64,000 nucleotides of DNA, taken from NCBI GenBank assembly GCA_022766245.1, contig JALEPL010000022.1, positions 1-64,000 of the forward strand, given 5' to 3'. A program made the translations under genes and the position numbers. Positions 46,583 through 53,786 of the stretch are shown piece after piece (position 1 is the first letter of the stretch; every line of letters begins with the position of its first letter). The stretch comes from Lachnospiraceae bacterium (GTDB taxonomy: Bacteria > Bacillota > Clostridia > Lachnospirales > Lachnospiraceae). The notes beneath the pieces are model-generated. The model saw nothing but the letters and a program-made list of their open reading frames with translations, ran no database searches and was not told the origin of the DNA.

Positions 46583-46595
46583 AATCTTCTTTCTT

Positions 46596-46624
46596 ATAGT
46601 AACTGCTTTAGGGGGAAAAGTCAA
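46596..46624 (-). promoter_or_regulatory. predicted promoter of the HPr-like gene
   Basis: Minus strand: TTGACT (AGTCAA at 46619-46624), 17-base spacer, TACTAT (ATAGTA at 46596-46601). The palindromic element at 46556-46582 lies just downstream, inside the leader. Confidence 0.55.
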
Positions 46625-46647
46625 CAAGAAGTGAGGAAAAAAGTGGA

Positions 46648-47946
46648 ATGAAAAAAGCGGCATTACACAATTTGGGGTGTAAAGTAAATGCATACGAAAC
46701 AGAAGCGATGCAGCAGCTGTTAGAGAAGGCTGGTTATGAAATCGTGCCTTTTACAGAAAAGGCGGATGTGTATGTGATCAATACCTGTTCTGTGACTAAT
46801 ATAGCGGATCGGAAATCCCGTCAGATGATTCATAAGGCGAAAAAGGAAAATCCGGACAGTATTGTAGTGGCGGCAGGATGCTACGTGCAGACCTCTCCGG
46901 AAGAGGCTGGGGTAGATGAAGCGATTGATATCATCCTTGGCAATGATAAAAAGAATCAACTGGTGCGGTTGATTGAGGAATATCAGCAGAAGAAGGATGG
47001 GGAGCTTTTAGTAGAAATAGGTGATATCAACGATCGTGGGGAGCGCTTTGAAAATATGTATCTGGAGCGGACGGCCGAACATACCAGAGCATTTTTAAAA
47101 GTGCAGGATGGCTGTAACCAGTTCTGCAGTTACTGTATTATCCCCTATGCCAGAGGGCGGGTTCGAAGCAGGATGGCAGATGACGTGGTGGCGGAGGTAC
47201 AACGTCTGGCTGCCAATGGATATCAGGAAGTGGTTTTGACCGGAATTCATTTGAGTTCCTATGGTGTCGACCACGGAGACAATTTACTTCATCTTATCGA
47301 GCTGGTACACCAGGTGGAGGGAATAGAGAGAATCCGTCTGGGATCTTTAGAACCGGGCATTATTACGGAGAACTTTGTGAAGCGTCTTTCTGAGCTAAAA
47401 AAGGTATGCCCACATTTTCATCTGTCTCTTCAGAGTGGATGTGATGAAACTCTGAAACGCATGAACCGGAAATATGATACCGCTCGATATGAGGAGGGGT
47501 GCCGCCTGATTCGCAGTTACTATGAGCATCCGGCTATCACCACGGATGTGATCGTGGGATTCCCGGGCGAGACGGAGGAGGAATTTGCCCGGACAAAAGC
47601 ATTTTTGGAGAAAATTCATTTCTATGAGATGCATATTTTTAAGTACTCCAAGAGAAAAGGAACCGTGGCGGCCGGCATGGAGCATCAGGTGACGGATCAG
47701 GTAAAAACGGCGAGAAGCAATGAGCTTTTAACACTGGCGAAGAAAATGTCTGCTGAGTTCCGGGAATACTATAGAGGAAAACAGATGGAAGTCCTGTTGG
47801 AAGAGGAGCTTATGCTGGACGGCGAATGTTATTACACCGGGTATACCAGAGAGTATGTGAAGGTGGCTGTAAGAGCCCAGGGTAATATGGAGAATCAGTT
47901 TTATACCGGAGTGGAAGGGGAAGATGTCCTACTGGTGAACTTGTAA
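46648..47946 (+). CDS. mtaB: tRNA t6A37 methylthiotransferase MtaB
   Basis: Radical-SAM enzyme that adds a methylthio group to t6A37 in ANN-decoding tRNAs. 432 residues. The N-terminal UPF0004 domain supplies three cluster cysteines (HNLGCKVN, INTCSVTN, AAGCYVQ). The radical-SAM motif is CNQFCSYCIIPYARG, and a TRAM-like C terminus follows. In B. subtilis (yqeV) it follows rsmE; here the desulfurase, thiI and HPr-like genes have come between. Confidence 0.95.
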   Translation: MKKAALHNLGCKVNAYETEAMQQLLEKAGYEIVPFTEKADVYVINTCSVTNIADRKSRQMIHKAKKENPDSIVVAAGCYVQTSPEEAGVDEAIDIILGNDKKNQLVRLIEEYQQKKDGELLVEIGDINDRGERFENMYLERTAEHTRAFLKVQDGCNQFCSYCIIPYARGRVRSRMADDVVAEVQRLAANGYQEVVLTGIHLSSYGVDHGDNLLHLIELVHQVEGIERIRLGSLEPGIITENFVKRLSELKKVCPHFHLSLQSGCDETLKRMNRKYDTARYEEGCRLIRSYYEHPAITTDVIVGFPGETEEEFARTKAFLEKIHFYEMHIFKYSKRKGTVAAGMEHQVTDQVKTARSNELLTLAKKMSAEFREYYRGKQMEVLLEEELMLDGECYYTGYTREYVKVAVRAQGNMENQFYTGVEGEDVLLVNL

Positions 47947-47954
47947 ATCCAGGG

Positions 47955-47983
47955 TTGAATTTTACTCCTTCTTATATTAGAAT
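47955..47983 (+). promoter_or_regulatory. predicted ireB-operon promoter
   Basis: TTGAAT (47955-47960), 17-base spacer, TAGAAT (47978-47983), about 58 bases before ireB. Confidence 0.5.
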
Positions 47984-48040
47984 AGGATAAGCGATGCTTT
48001 TTCATTCAATAGAACAAAAGAGCAGGATGAGGCGTAGAGA

Positions 48041-48304
48041 ATGCAGAATATTAATAATACACAATATTTCAAAGTTGAAAAAGAACCGGAATTAAAGGTA
48101 AAGGATGTGCTGGAGATCGTATATCGGGCTTTGGCGGAGAAAGGCTATAATCCGGTGAATCAGATCGTGGGTTATATTATGTCTGGTGATCCTACTTATA
48201 TCACCAGTTATAATAATGCGCGCAGTCTGGTTATGAAGGTTGAGAGAGACGAGCTGGTAGAGGAGATTTTACGAGAATATATTCATTCTAATTCCTGGAA
48301 ATAA
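48041..48304 (+). CDS. ireB: IreB family regulatory phosphoprotein (UPF0297)
   Basis: 87 residues. In Enterococcus faecalis IreB is the substrate of the PASTA kinase IreK and affects cephalosporin resistance. [55 protein letters not shown] is the family signature. The threonines of the N-terminal NNTQYF region correspond to the phosphorylation area. ireB-ruvX-DUF1292 is the standard Firmicute order (B. subtilis yrzL-yrrK-yrzB). Confidence 0.95.
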   Translation: MQNINNTQYFKVEKEPELKVKDVLEIVYRALAEKGYNPVNQIVGYIMSGDPTYITSYNNARSLVMKVERDELVEEILREYIHSNSWK

Positions 48305-48314
48305 GGAGGTCATT

Positions 48315-48743
48315 ATGCGGATCATCGGACTGGACTTTGGTTCGAAAACAGTAGGAGTCGCAGTTAGCGATGAGCTGCTTATCACTGCCCAGGGCGTGGA
48401 GATTATTAATCGGAAGTCTCAGAGCAAGCTGCGGCAGACATTGGCAAGAATTGAAGAGTTAATCCGGCAATACGGCGTGGATAAAATCGTTTTAGGTTTC
48501 CCTAAGAATATGAATAATACAGAAGGGGAACGATGTGAAAAGACACTGGAATTTAAGGAAATGTTAGAGCGCCGCACAGGTCTTGAGGTAGTGCTGTGGG
48601 ATGAGCGTCTGACAACTGTGGCGGCCGACCGCACTATGATGGAAGTCGGCATTCGGAGAGAGAATCGAAAACAATATGTGGATCAGATTGCAGCCACATT
48701 TATTCTGCAGGGATATCTGGATTATCAGAAGAACCGGCAGTAG
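48315..48743 (+). CDS. ruvX: Holliday junction resolvase-like protein RuvX/YqgF
   Basis: 142 residues with an RNase H-like fold. The first Asp is in [17 protein letters not shown], the Glu-containing strand is [13 protein letters not shown], and the late acidic motif is LWDERLTT. Family members resolve junctions or process pre-16S rRNA; the 16S role is better supported in E. coli. GGAGG lies 6 bases before the ATG. Confidence 0.94.
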   Translation: MRIIGLDFGSKTVGVAVSDELLITAQGVEIINRKSQSKLRQTLARIEELIRQYGVDKIVLGFPKNMNNTEGERCEKTLEFKEMLERRTGLEVVLWDERLTTVAADRTMMEVGIRRENRKQYVDQIAATFILQGYLDYQKNRQ

Positions 48744-48786
48744 GATGTGTATGTGCGTGGTCCGATGTAAAATAATAGGAGAAGAA

Positions 48787-49047
48787 ATGGAAAAAGTTAA
48801 TTTTACAGATCCGGACACCGGTGATAGTCTGGAGTTTTTTGTGTTGGAACAGACTACAATCCGAGGAATCAACTACCTTCTTGTCACAGTGGATGAAGAG
48901 GGTGATTCGGATGCATTTATATTGCGTGAAAAAGAAATCGAAGACGATCAAAATGCCATTTATGAAATGGTTGAAGATGATAAAGAGTTAAGTTCTATCG
49001 CTAAAATCTTTGAAGAATTATTGGAAGATGTGGAGATCGAAGCTTAG
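48787..49047 (+). CDS. DUF1292 domain-containing protein
   Basis: 86 residues, very acidic, of the DUF1292 family (B. subtilis YrzB). FTDPDTGDSLEFFVLEQTTIRGINYLLVTVDE is the signature. Function unknown. ATG 48787 follows AATAGGAGAA and lies 43 bases after ruvX. A longer frame starting in ruvX is not expected to be used. Confidence 0.9.
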   Translation: MEKVNFTDPDTGDSLEFFVLEQTTIRGINYLLVTVDEEGDSDAFILREKEIEDDQNAIYEMVEDDKELSSIAKIFEELLEDVEIEA

Positions 49048-49052
49048 CGGAA

Positions 49053-49132
49053 GCAAAGTACAAAAGCAGAAAATAACAGGAGAAAATGCGGGCTGTTCAG
49101 GCAGTGTGTGGTGTTATTTTTGTGCACTTTGC
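49053..49132. repeat. inverted repeat between DUF1292 gene and RNase J gene
   Basis: GCAAAGT..AAAATAACA (49053-49078) is complementary to TGTTATTTT..ACTTTGC (49112-49132) with small bulges. The apical part contains GGCTGTTCAGGC. The long AT-rich stem could end the ireB operon or be part of the RNase J leader, where RNase enzymes often act on their own mRNA. The role is inference. Confidence 0.5.
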
Positions 49133-49162
49133 AGCTACAAATAATTGGAGGTATTAGATAAG

Positions 49163-50866
49163 TTGAAGAGAGAACAAACAAAATTGAAAACAAAGGCAAA
49201 AGCTAAGCCGGAATCTGGCTCAAAATTAAAAATTATTCCTTTGGGAGGATTAGAGCAGATCGGAATGAATATCACAGCCTTTGAATATGAGGACAGTATC
49301 ATTGTGGTGGACTGTGGACTTTCCTTCCCGGATGACGATATGTATGGAGTGGATCTGGTGATCCCGGATGTGACATATCTGAAAGATAACATTGACAAGG
49401 TGAAGGGCTTTTTTATCACCCATGGTCACGAAGACCATATCGGTGCCATTCCCTATGTACTGCGTGATATCAATGTTCCCATTTATGCCACCAGACTTAC
49501 CATTGCGATTATTGAGCATAAGTTAGAAGAGCATAATATGCTAAAAAAGGTAAAGCGCAAGGTGGTAAAATACGGACAGAATATCAACTTAGGTGCATTC
49601 CATGTGGAGTTTATCCGTACCAATCACAGTATTCAGGATGCAGCTGCATTGGCCATTTATTCCCCCGCAGGAATCGTAGTGCATACCGGTGACTTTAAGG
49701 TGGATTACACACCGGTATATGGAGATGCCATTGATTTGCAGCGATTTGGCGAGATTGGAAAGAAGGGTGTGCTAGCGCTGATGTGCGATTCCACCAATGC
49801 GGAGCGCCCGGGCTTTACCATGTCAGAACGCACCGTAGGGAAGACCTTTGACAATATTTTCGGGGATCATCAGAATACCCGTATTATCATTGCTACCTTT
49901 GCATCGAATGTAGACCGTGTGCAGCAGATTATCAATTCTGCCCATAAATATGGCCGTAAGGTAGTGGTGGAAGGCCGCAGTATGGTGACCATCATCAATA
50001 TTGCATCGGAACTGGGGTATCTGAATGTGCCGGACAATACACTGATTGACATCGAGCAGCTGCGCAATTATCCGGATGAGCAGACCGTGATTATCACCAC
50101 CGGTAGCCAGGGGGAGTCCATGGCAGCTCTGTCCCGTATGGCATCCGGTATTCATAGAAAAGTTTCCATCAAACCAAAGGATACCATTATCTTTAGTTCT
50201 AATCCGATACCGGGAAATGAAAAAGCCGTTTCCGATGTCATCAACGATCTGACCATGAAAGGGGCAGAGGTGATTTTCCAGGATGTACATGTATCCGGTC
50301 ATGCCTGTCAGGAGGATATCAAGCTGATTTACTCTCTGGTAAAACCGAAATATGCCATTCCGGTACATGGTGAGTATCGCCATTTGATTGCCCAGGCTAA
50401 GGTGGCTGAACAGCTGGGTGTTGAAAAGGATAACATTTTTATTTTGTCTTCCGGAGATGTGCTGGAGCTGGATGATAAGAAGGCGAAAGTAACCGGTCAT
50501 GTTCAGGTGGGCGATGTGATGGTGGACGGTTTAGGCGTCGGCGATGTCGGAAATGTAGTACTTCGGGACAGACAGCATCTGGCTCAGGAGGGTATCATTA
50601 TCGTTACCGTCACATTGGAGATGGGTTCCCGCATGGTGGTGGCCGGACCGGAGATCGTATCCAGAGGATTTGTGTATGTGCGCGGTGCCGGTGGTCTGAT
50701 GGACGAGGCCAGACAGGTAGTAAATATCGCATTGGATCGGTTCTTAGACCGAAGTAGTAATGAATGGAGCAAGCTGAAGGCAGATATCAAGGATGATCTG
50801 GGAGATTTCGTTTGGAAGGAGACCAAGCGCAGACCGATGATTATTCCTATTATCATGGAAGTATAG
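49163..50866 (+). CDS. rnj: ribonuclease J
   Basis: 5'-3' exo/endoribonuclease central to mRNA decay and rRNA maturation in Firmicutes. 567 residues from TTG 49163, which has GGAGG 11 bases upstream; an earlier in-frame TTG (49145) overlaps that ribosome site. Metallo-beta-lactamase motif THGHEDHIGAIPY, beta-CASP motifs LMCDSTNAERPGFT and GRSMVTI, and the dimer/C-terminal domain are complete. The N terminus is Lys-rich. The gene is followed closely by a ylbF-type regulator. Confidence 0.95.
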   Translation: MKREQTKLKTKAKAKPESGSKLKIIPLGGLEQIGMNITAFEYEDSIIVVDCGLSFPDDDMYGVDLVIPDVTYLKDNIDKVKGFFITHGHEDHIGAIPYVLRDINVPIYATRLTIAIIEHKLEEHNMLKKVKRKVVKYGQNINLGAFHVEFIRTNHSIQDAAALAIYSPAGIVVHTGDFKVDYTPVYGDAIDLQRFGEIGKKGVLALMCDSTNAERPGFTMSERTVGKTFDNIFGDHQNTRIIIATFASNVDRVQQIINSAHKYGRKVVVEGRSMVTIINIASELGYLNVPDNTLIDIEQLRNYPDEQTVIITTGSQGESMAALSRMASGIHRKVSIKPKDTIIFSSNPIPGNEKAVSDVINDLTMKGAEVIFQDVHVSGHACQEDIKLIYSLVKPKYAIPVHGEYRHLIAQAKVAEQLGVEKDNIFILSSGDVLELDDKKAKVTGHVQVGDVMVDGLGVGDVGNVVLRDRQHLAQEGIIIVTVTLEMGSRMVVAGPEIVSRGFVYVRGAGGLMDEARQVVNIALDRFLDRSSNEWSKLKADIKDDLGDFVWKETKRRPMIIPIIMEV

Positions 50867-50874
50867 GTGAGTAT

Positions 50875-51216
50875 ATGAATCAAATTTGTGAAAAAACAGC
50901 GGATCTTATCGTAGCAATCCGTCAGAGTGATGAATATAAACGGTATCAGGAGGCAAGGCAGAAGCTTCATGAGGATCCGGATCTGGAACGGTCGGTGCAT
51001 GAGTTTCGCAAACGGAATTATCAGATACAAAACAGTGGAAACGTAGATCTTTTTAATGAAGTGGATCATCTGGACTGGGAGAACAGTCAGATGATTAAAA
51101 ATCCTGTGGTAGAGGAGTATATGGCCGCGGAGATTGCTTATTGTCGTGTAGTGCAGGAGATTAACTGGAGACTGATCGAGGGAATGGATTTTGAGGTTGG
51201 TTTCGTCAACGAATGA
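50875..51216 (+). CDS. YlbF/YmcA family protein
   Basis: 113 residues, all helical: TADLIVAIRQSDEYKRYQEARQKLHEDPDLERSVHEFRKRNYQIQ fits Com_YlbF. In B. subtilis YlbF, YmcA and YaaT form a complex that steers RNase Y. Here the gene starts 8 bases after RNase J, which suggests a similar link between a YlbF-type factor and RNA decay. ATG 50875 follows AGGTGAG. Confidence 0.88.
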   Translation: MNQICEKTADLIVAIRQSDEYKRYQEARQKLHEDPDLERSVHEFRKRNYQIQNSGNVDLFNEVDHLDWENSQMIKNPVVEEYMAAEIAYCRVVQEINWRLIEGMDFEVGFVNE

Positions 51217-51234
51217 TGATTGTGAGGGTCTTAT

Positions 51235-51615
51235 ATGAGTGCCAGTAAAGTTGTGATGCGTATTGTGCGGATTTGTTTATCGACACTGTTGGTTGTTCTC
51301 ATTATCTATGTTTTGATTCGGTCAGGTGTCTATGCCTATGATATGGGATACCGCCTGTTTACAGAGGAGCCGGTGTCCAGCGAGGAAAATGGACAAAATG
51401 TAGCACTTCAGATTACGGAAGACATGTCTGCCCGTGATATTGGGAAGATCCTGGAGGAAAGAAATCTGGTGCGTGATGGAAATCTGTTTGCTATGCAGCT
51501 TACACTGTCCGCATACAAGGATAAGCTGGTTCCTGGTGTGTACACATTAAATTCCTCCATGACAGCGGAGGAGATGATGCAGGTTATGTCACAAACAGAG
51601 GAGGAAAAAGAGTGA
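51235..51615 (+). CDS. MltG-like stub: TM helix plus LysM-like domain, no catalytic domain
   Basis: 126 residues. One TM helix (IVRICLSTLLVVLIIYVLI) and an external domain with ITEDMSARDIGKILEERNLVRDGNLFAMQLTLSAYKDKLVPGVYTLNSSMTAEEMMQVM, which matches the substrate-binding start of MltG/YceG. The lytic transglycosylase domain with its catalytic Glu is absent, and the gene ends cleanly by overlapping the next start (GTGA). It sits where B. subtilis has full-length yrrL (mltG). It may regulate peptidoglycan synthesis without cutting. Confidence 0.8.
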   Translation: MSASKVVMRIVRICLSTLLVVLIIYVLIRSGVYAYDMGYRLFTEEPVSSEENGQNVALQITEDMSARDIGKILEERNLVRDGNLFAMQLTLSAYKDKLVPGVYTLNSSMTAEEMMQVMSQTEEEKE

Positions 51616-52256
51616 TTGTAGACGAACGTCTGGTGACATATATTAATTCTCTGGACAGGGGAAATACTGATGTTTTAGAGCAGATCGAGCGGGAGGCCAT
51701 AGACAGCTATGTGCCTATCATCCGTAAAGAGATGCAGAGCTTTTTAAAAATGATACTGATGGCAGAGCGTCCGGCGCGGATTCTGGAGGTGGGAACCGCG
51801 GTCGGATTTTCTGCTATTCTTATGGCAACCTATGATCCGGTGCACTGTGAAATCACTACCATTGAAAATTATGAAAAGCGAATTCCCATTGCCAGAGAGA
51901 ATTTTCGCAGAGCCGGAATGGAGCAGCAGATTACCCTGCTGGAGGGGGATGCAGCCCAGGTGTTAAAAACACTGGGGGAACCCTATGACTTTATATTTAT
52001 GGATGCGGCGAAGGGGCAGTATATCAATTTTCTGCCGGATATTTTGCGTTTGCTGAAACCGGGAGGAATGCTGATATCTGACAATGTCCTGCAGGATGGA
52101 GATATTATCGAGTCTCATTTTATTGTGACCAGGAGAAACCGAACCATTCACAAGCGGATGCGGGAATATCTGTATGAGCTGACACATCATGAAGAATTGG
52201 TGACCAGCATCCTTCCGGTGGGAGATGGAATCACAGTAAGTGTGAGGGAGGGCTAA
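51612..52256 (+). CDS. SAM-dependent O-methyltransferase, TrmR-like
   Basis: 214 residues of the catechol-O-methyltransferase-like fold: ILEVGTAVGFSAILMA (SAM site), TTIENYEKRIPIARENF, FIFMDAAKGQY and ISDNVL. Position between an mltG-like gene and a U32 gene matches B. subtilis yrrM (trmR), which methylates 5-hydroxyuridine at tRNA position 34. GTG 51612 overlaps the previous stop and follows GAGGA. The tRNA role is inferred from synteny. Confidence 0.87.
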   Translation: MIVDERLVTYINSLDRGNTDVLEQIEREAIDSYVPIIRKEMQSFLKMILMAERPARILEVGTAVGFSAILMATYDPVHCEITTIENYEKRIPIARENFRRAGMEQQITLLEGDAAQVLKTLGEPYDFIFMDAAKGQYINFLPDILRLLKPGGMLISDNVLQDGDIIESHFIVTRRNRTIHKRMREYLYELTHHEELVTSILPVGDGITVSVREG

Positions 52257-52374
52257 CATGAACGAAGTTCATGTTTTAGGATAGCCCGACCGATATGACA
52301 GGAATTATGTGTAATTCCTGTCGATACCAAATTGGAGGGCTAACATGAACGAAGTTCATGTTTTAGGATAGCCC
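52247..52374. repeat. twin 41-bp hairpins around a third hairpin
   Basis: Two identical 41-base copies (52247-52287 and 52334-52374). Each has GGGCTA / TAGCCC as an outer stem and CATGAAC-GAA-GTTCATG as an inner stem. Between them, GACAGGAATTA (52297-52307), loop TGTG, TAATTCCTGTC (52312-52322) forms an 11-bp perfect hairpin. The first copy contains the methyltransferase stop codon. The gap to the U32 gene is otherwise only its ribosome site (AAAGGAAA). Confidence 0.85.
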
Positions 52375-52401
52375 ATATTAAATAGCGAAAGGAAATGTAA
52401 C

Positions 52402-53637
52402 ATGAGACCAGTTGAATTATTAGTTCCGGCCAGCAGTCTGGAAGTTCTAAAGATAGCAGTTATATTTGGTGCGGACGCAGTGTATATCGGTGGTGAGGTG
52501 TTCGGACTCCGTGCCAAGGCGAAGAATTTTTCGATGGAGGATATGCGGGAAGGAATCGCCTTTGCCCATGAGCACGGCGTGAAGGTTTATGTGACGGCGA
52601 ATATATTGGCCCACAACGGGGATCTGGATGGTGTGCGGGAGTACTTTCGTGAACTGAAGGAAATCGGTCCGGATGCCCTGATTATTTCCGATCCGGGAAT
52701 CTATACCATTGCCAGAGAAATCTGCCCGGAAATCGAGCGTCATATCAGCACCCAGGCCAACAACACCAACTACGGCACCTATCGGTTCTGGTGGGAACAG
52801 GGGGCGAAGCGTGTGGTGTCCGCCAGAGAGCTGTCCCTGCAGGAAATTGCAGAGATTCGGAAAAATATTCCGGAGGAGATGGAGATCGAGACCTTTATTC
52901 ACGGGGCTATGTGCATTTCCTATTCCGGCCGTTGTCTGCTGAGTAATTATTTTACCGGGCGGGATGCCAACCAGGGTGCCTGCACCCATCCCTGCCGCTG
53001 GAAGTATGCGGTGGTGGAGGAGAGCAGACCGGGAGAGTATCTGCCGGTGTATGAGAACGAGCGGGGGACTTATATTTTTAACTCCAAGGATCTGTGTATG
53101 ATTGAGCATATTCCCCAGCTGATTGAGGCGGGAATCGATTCCTTTAAGATTGAGGGGCGTATGAAGACTGCCTTGTATGTGGCTACTGTGGCTCGCACCT
53201 ATCGCAAGGCCATTGATGATTATCTGGAGTCACCGGAGTTATATGAGAAGAATATGCCCTGGTACTTAGATCAGATTTCCAACTGCACCTATCGGCAGTT
53301 TACCACCGGATTCTTCTTCGGAAAACCTTCCGAGGAAGCCCAGATTTACGACAGCAACACCTACCTGAAGGAGTATACTTACCTGGGAATCGTGGGTGAA
53401 TGTAATGAGCAGGGACTGTACCGCATCGAGCAGCGGAACAAGTTCTCTGTGGGGGAGCAGATCGAGGTCATGAAGCCGGATGGGGAGAACCGTGTTGTGA
53501 CGGTGCGGCGGATTGTGGATGAGGAAGGGCAGGACATGGAGTCTGCACCACATCCCAAGCAGGTTCTGTATATCGATTTGGGTGAGCCTTTGCAGCTGTA
53601 TGATATTCTGCGGAGACAGGAGCCTGAAGTTAAGTGA
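52402..53637 (+). CDS. peptidase U32 family protein, TrhP-like tRNA hydroxylation factor
   Basis: 411 residues. VELLVPASSLEVLKIAVIFGADAVYIGGE is the U32 start. The core motif is ETFIHGAMCISYSGRCLLSNYFTGRDANQGACTHPCRW, with several conserved cysteines that can hold an iron-sulfur cluster. TrhP-type U32 proteins make 5-hydroxyuridine at tRNA position 34 from prephenate, the substrate for TrmR. The adjacent TrmR-like gene supports that role rather than collagenase activity. Confidence 0.9.
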   Translation: MRPVELLVPASSLEVLKIAVIFGADAVYIGGEVFGLRAKAKNFSMEDMREGIAFAHEHGVKVYVTANILAHNGDLDGVREYFRELKEIGPDALIISDPGIYTIAREICPEIERHISTQANNTNYGTYRFWWEQGAKRVVSARELSLQEIAEIRKNIPEEMEIETFIHGAMCISYSGRCLLSNYFTGRDANQGACTHPCRWKYAVVEESRPGEYLPVYENERGTYIFNSKDLCMIEHIPQLIEAGIDSFKIEGRMKTALYVATVARTYRKAIDDYLESPELYEKNMPWYLDQISNCTYRQFTTGFFFGKPSEEAQIYDSNTYLKEYTYLGIVGECNEQGLYRIEQRNKFSVGEQIEVMKPDGENRVVTVRRIVDEEGQDMESAPHPKQVLYIDLGEPLQLYDILRRQEPEVK

Positions 53638-53646
53638 GAAGCAGAA

Positions 53647-53675
53647 TTGTAATTTGAACGGAAAACCGCTATACT
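53647..53675 (+). promoter_or_regulatory. predicted promoter of the AAA-ATPase/nuclease gene, copy 2
   Basis: TTGTAA (53647-53652), 17-base spacer, TATACT (53670-53675), the same as at 33887-33915. Here the leader downstream has gained a palindromic element. Confidence 0.7.
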
Positions 53676-53735
53676 ATAGGAAAAACGTATCTGTGTAGGT
53701 ACTGAACAGATACAAAGAAACCTGGTATAGCGGTT
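53664..53735. repeat. nested palindromes with family element, copy F (53687-53713)
   Basis: GTATCTGT..ACAGATAC (53687-53713) is the 27-bp family hairpin. It lies inside a second inverted repeat, AACCGCTATAC (53664-53674) / GTATAGCGGTT (53725-53735), which overlaps the -10 box. The flanking 8-mers agree at 5 of 8 positions. Copy 1 of the downstream gene lacks this insertion. Confidence 0.65.
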
Positions 53736-53786
53736 ATTGTTCCCAAAGCAGCGTAAAGCGACCTTTGGGGGCGTGGAGGTAGGAAG

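Noticed and set aside
52447-53109. 220-codon minus-strand ORF opposite the U32 gene
   Set aside because: Shadow of a strongly conserved U32 family gene with no independent support.
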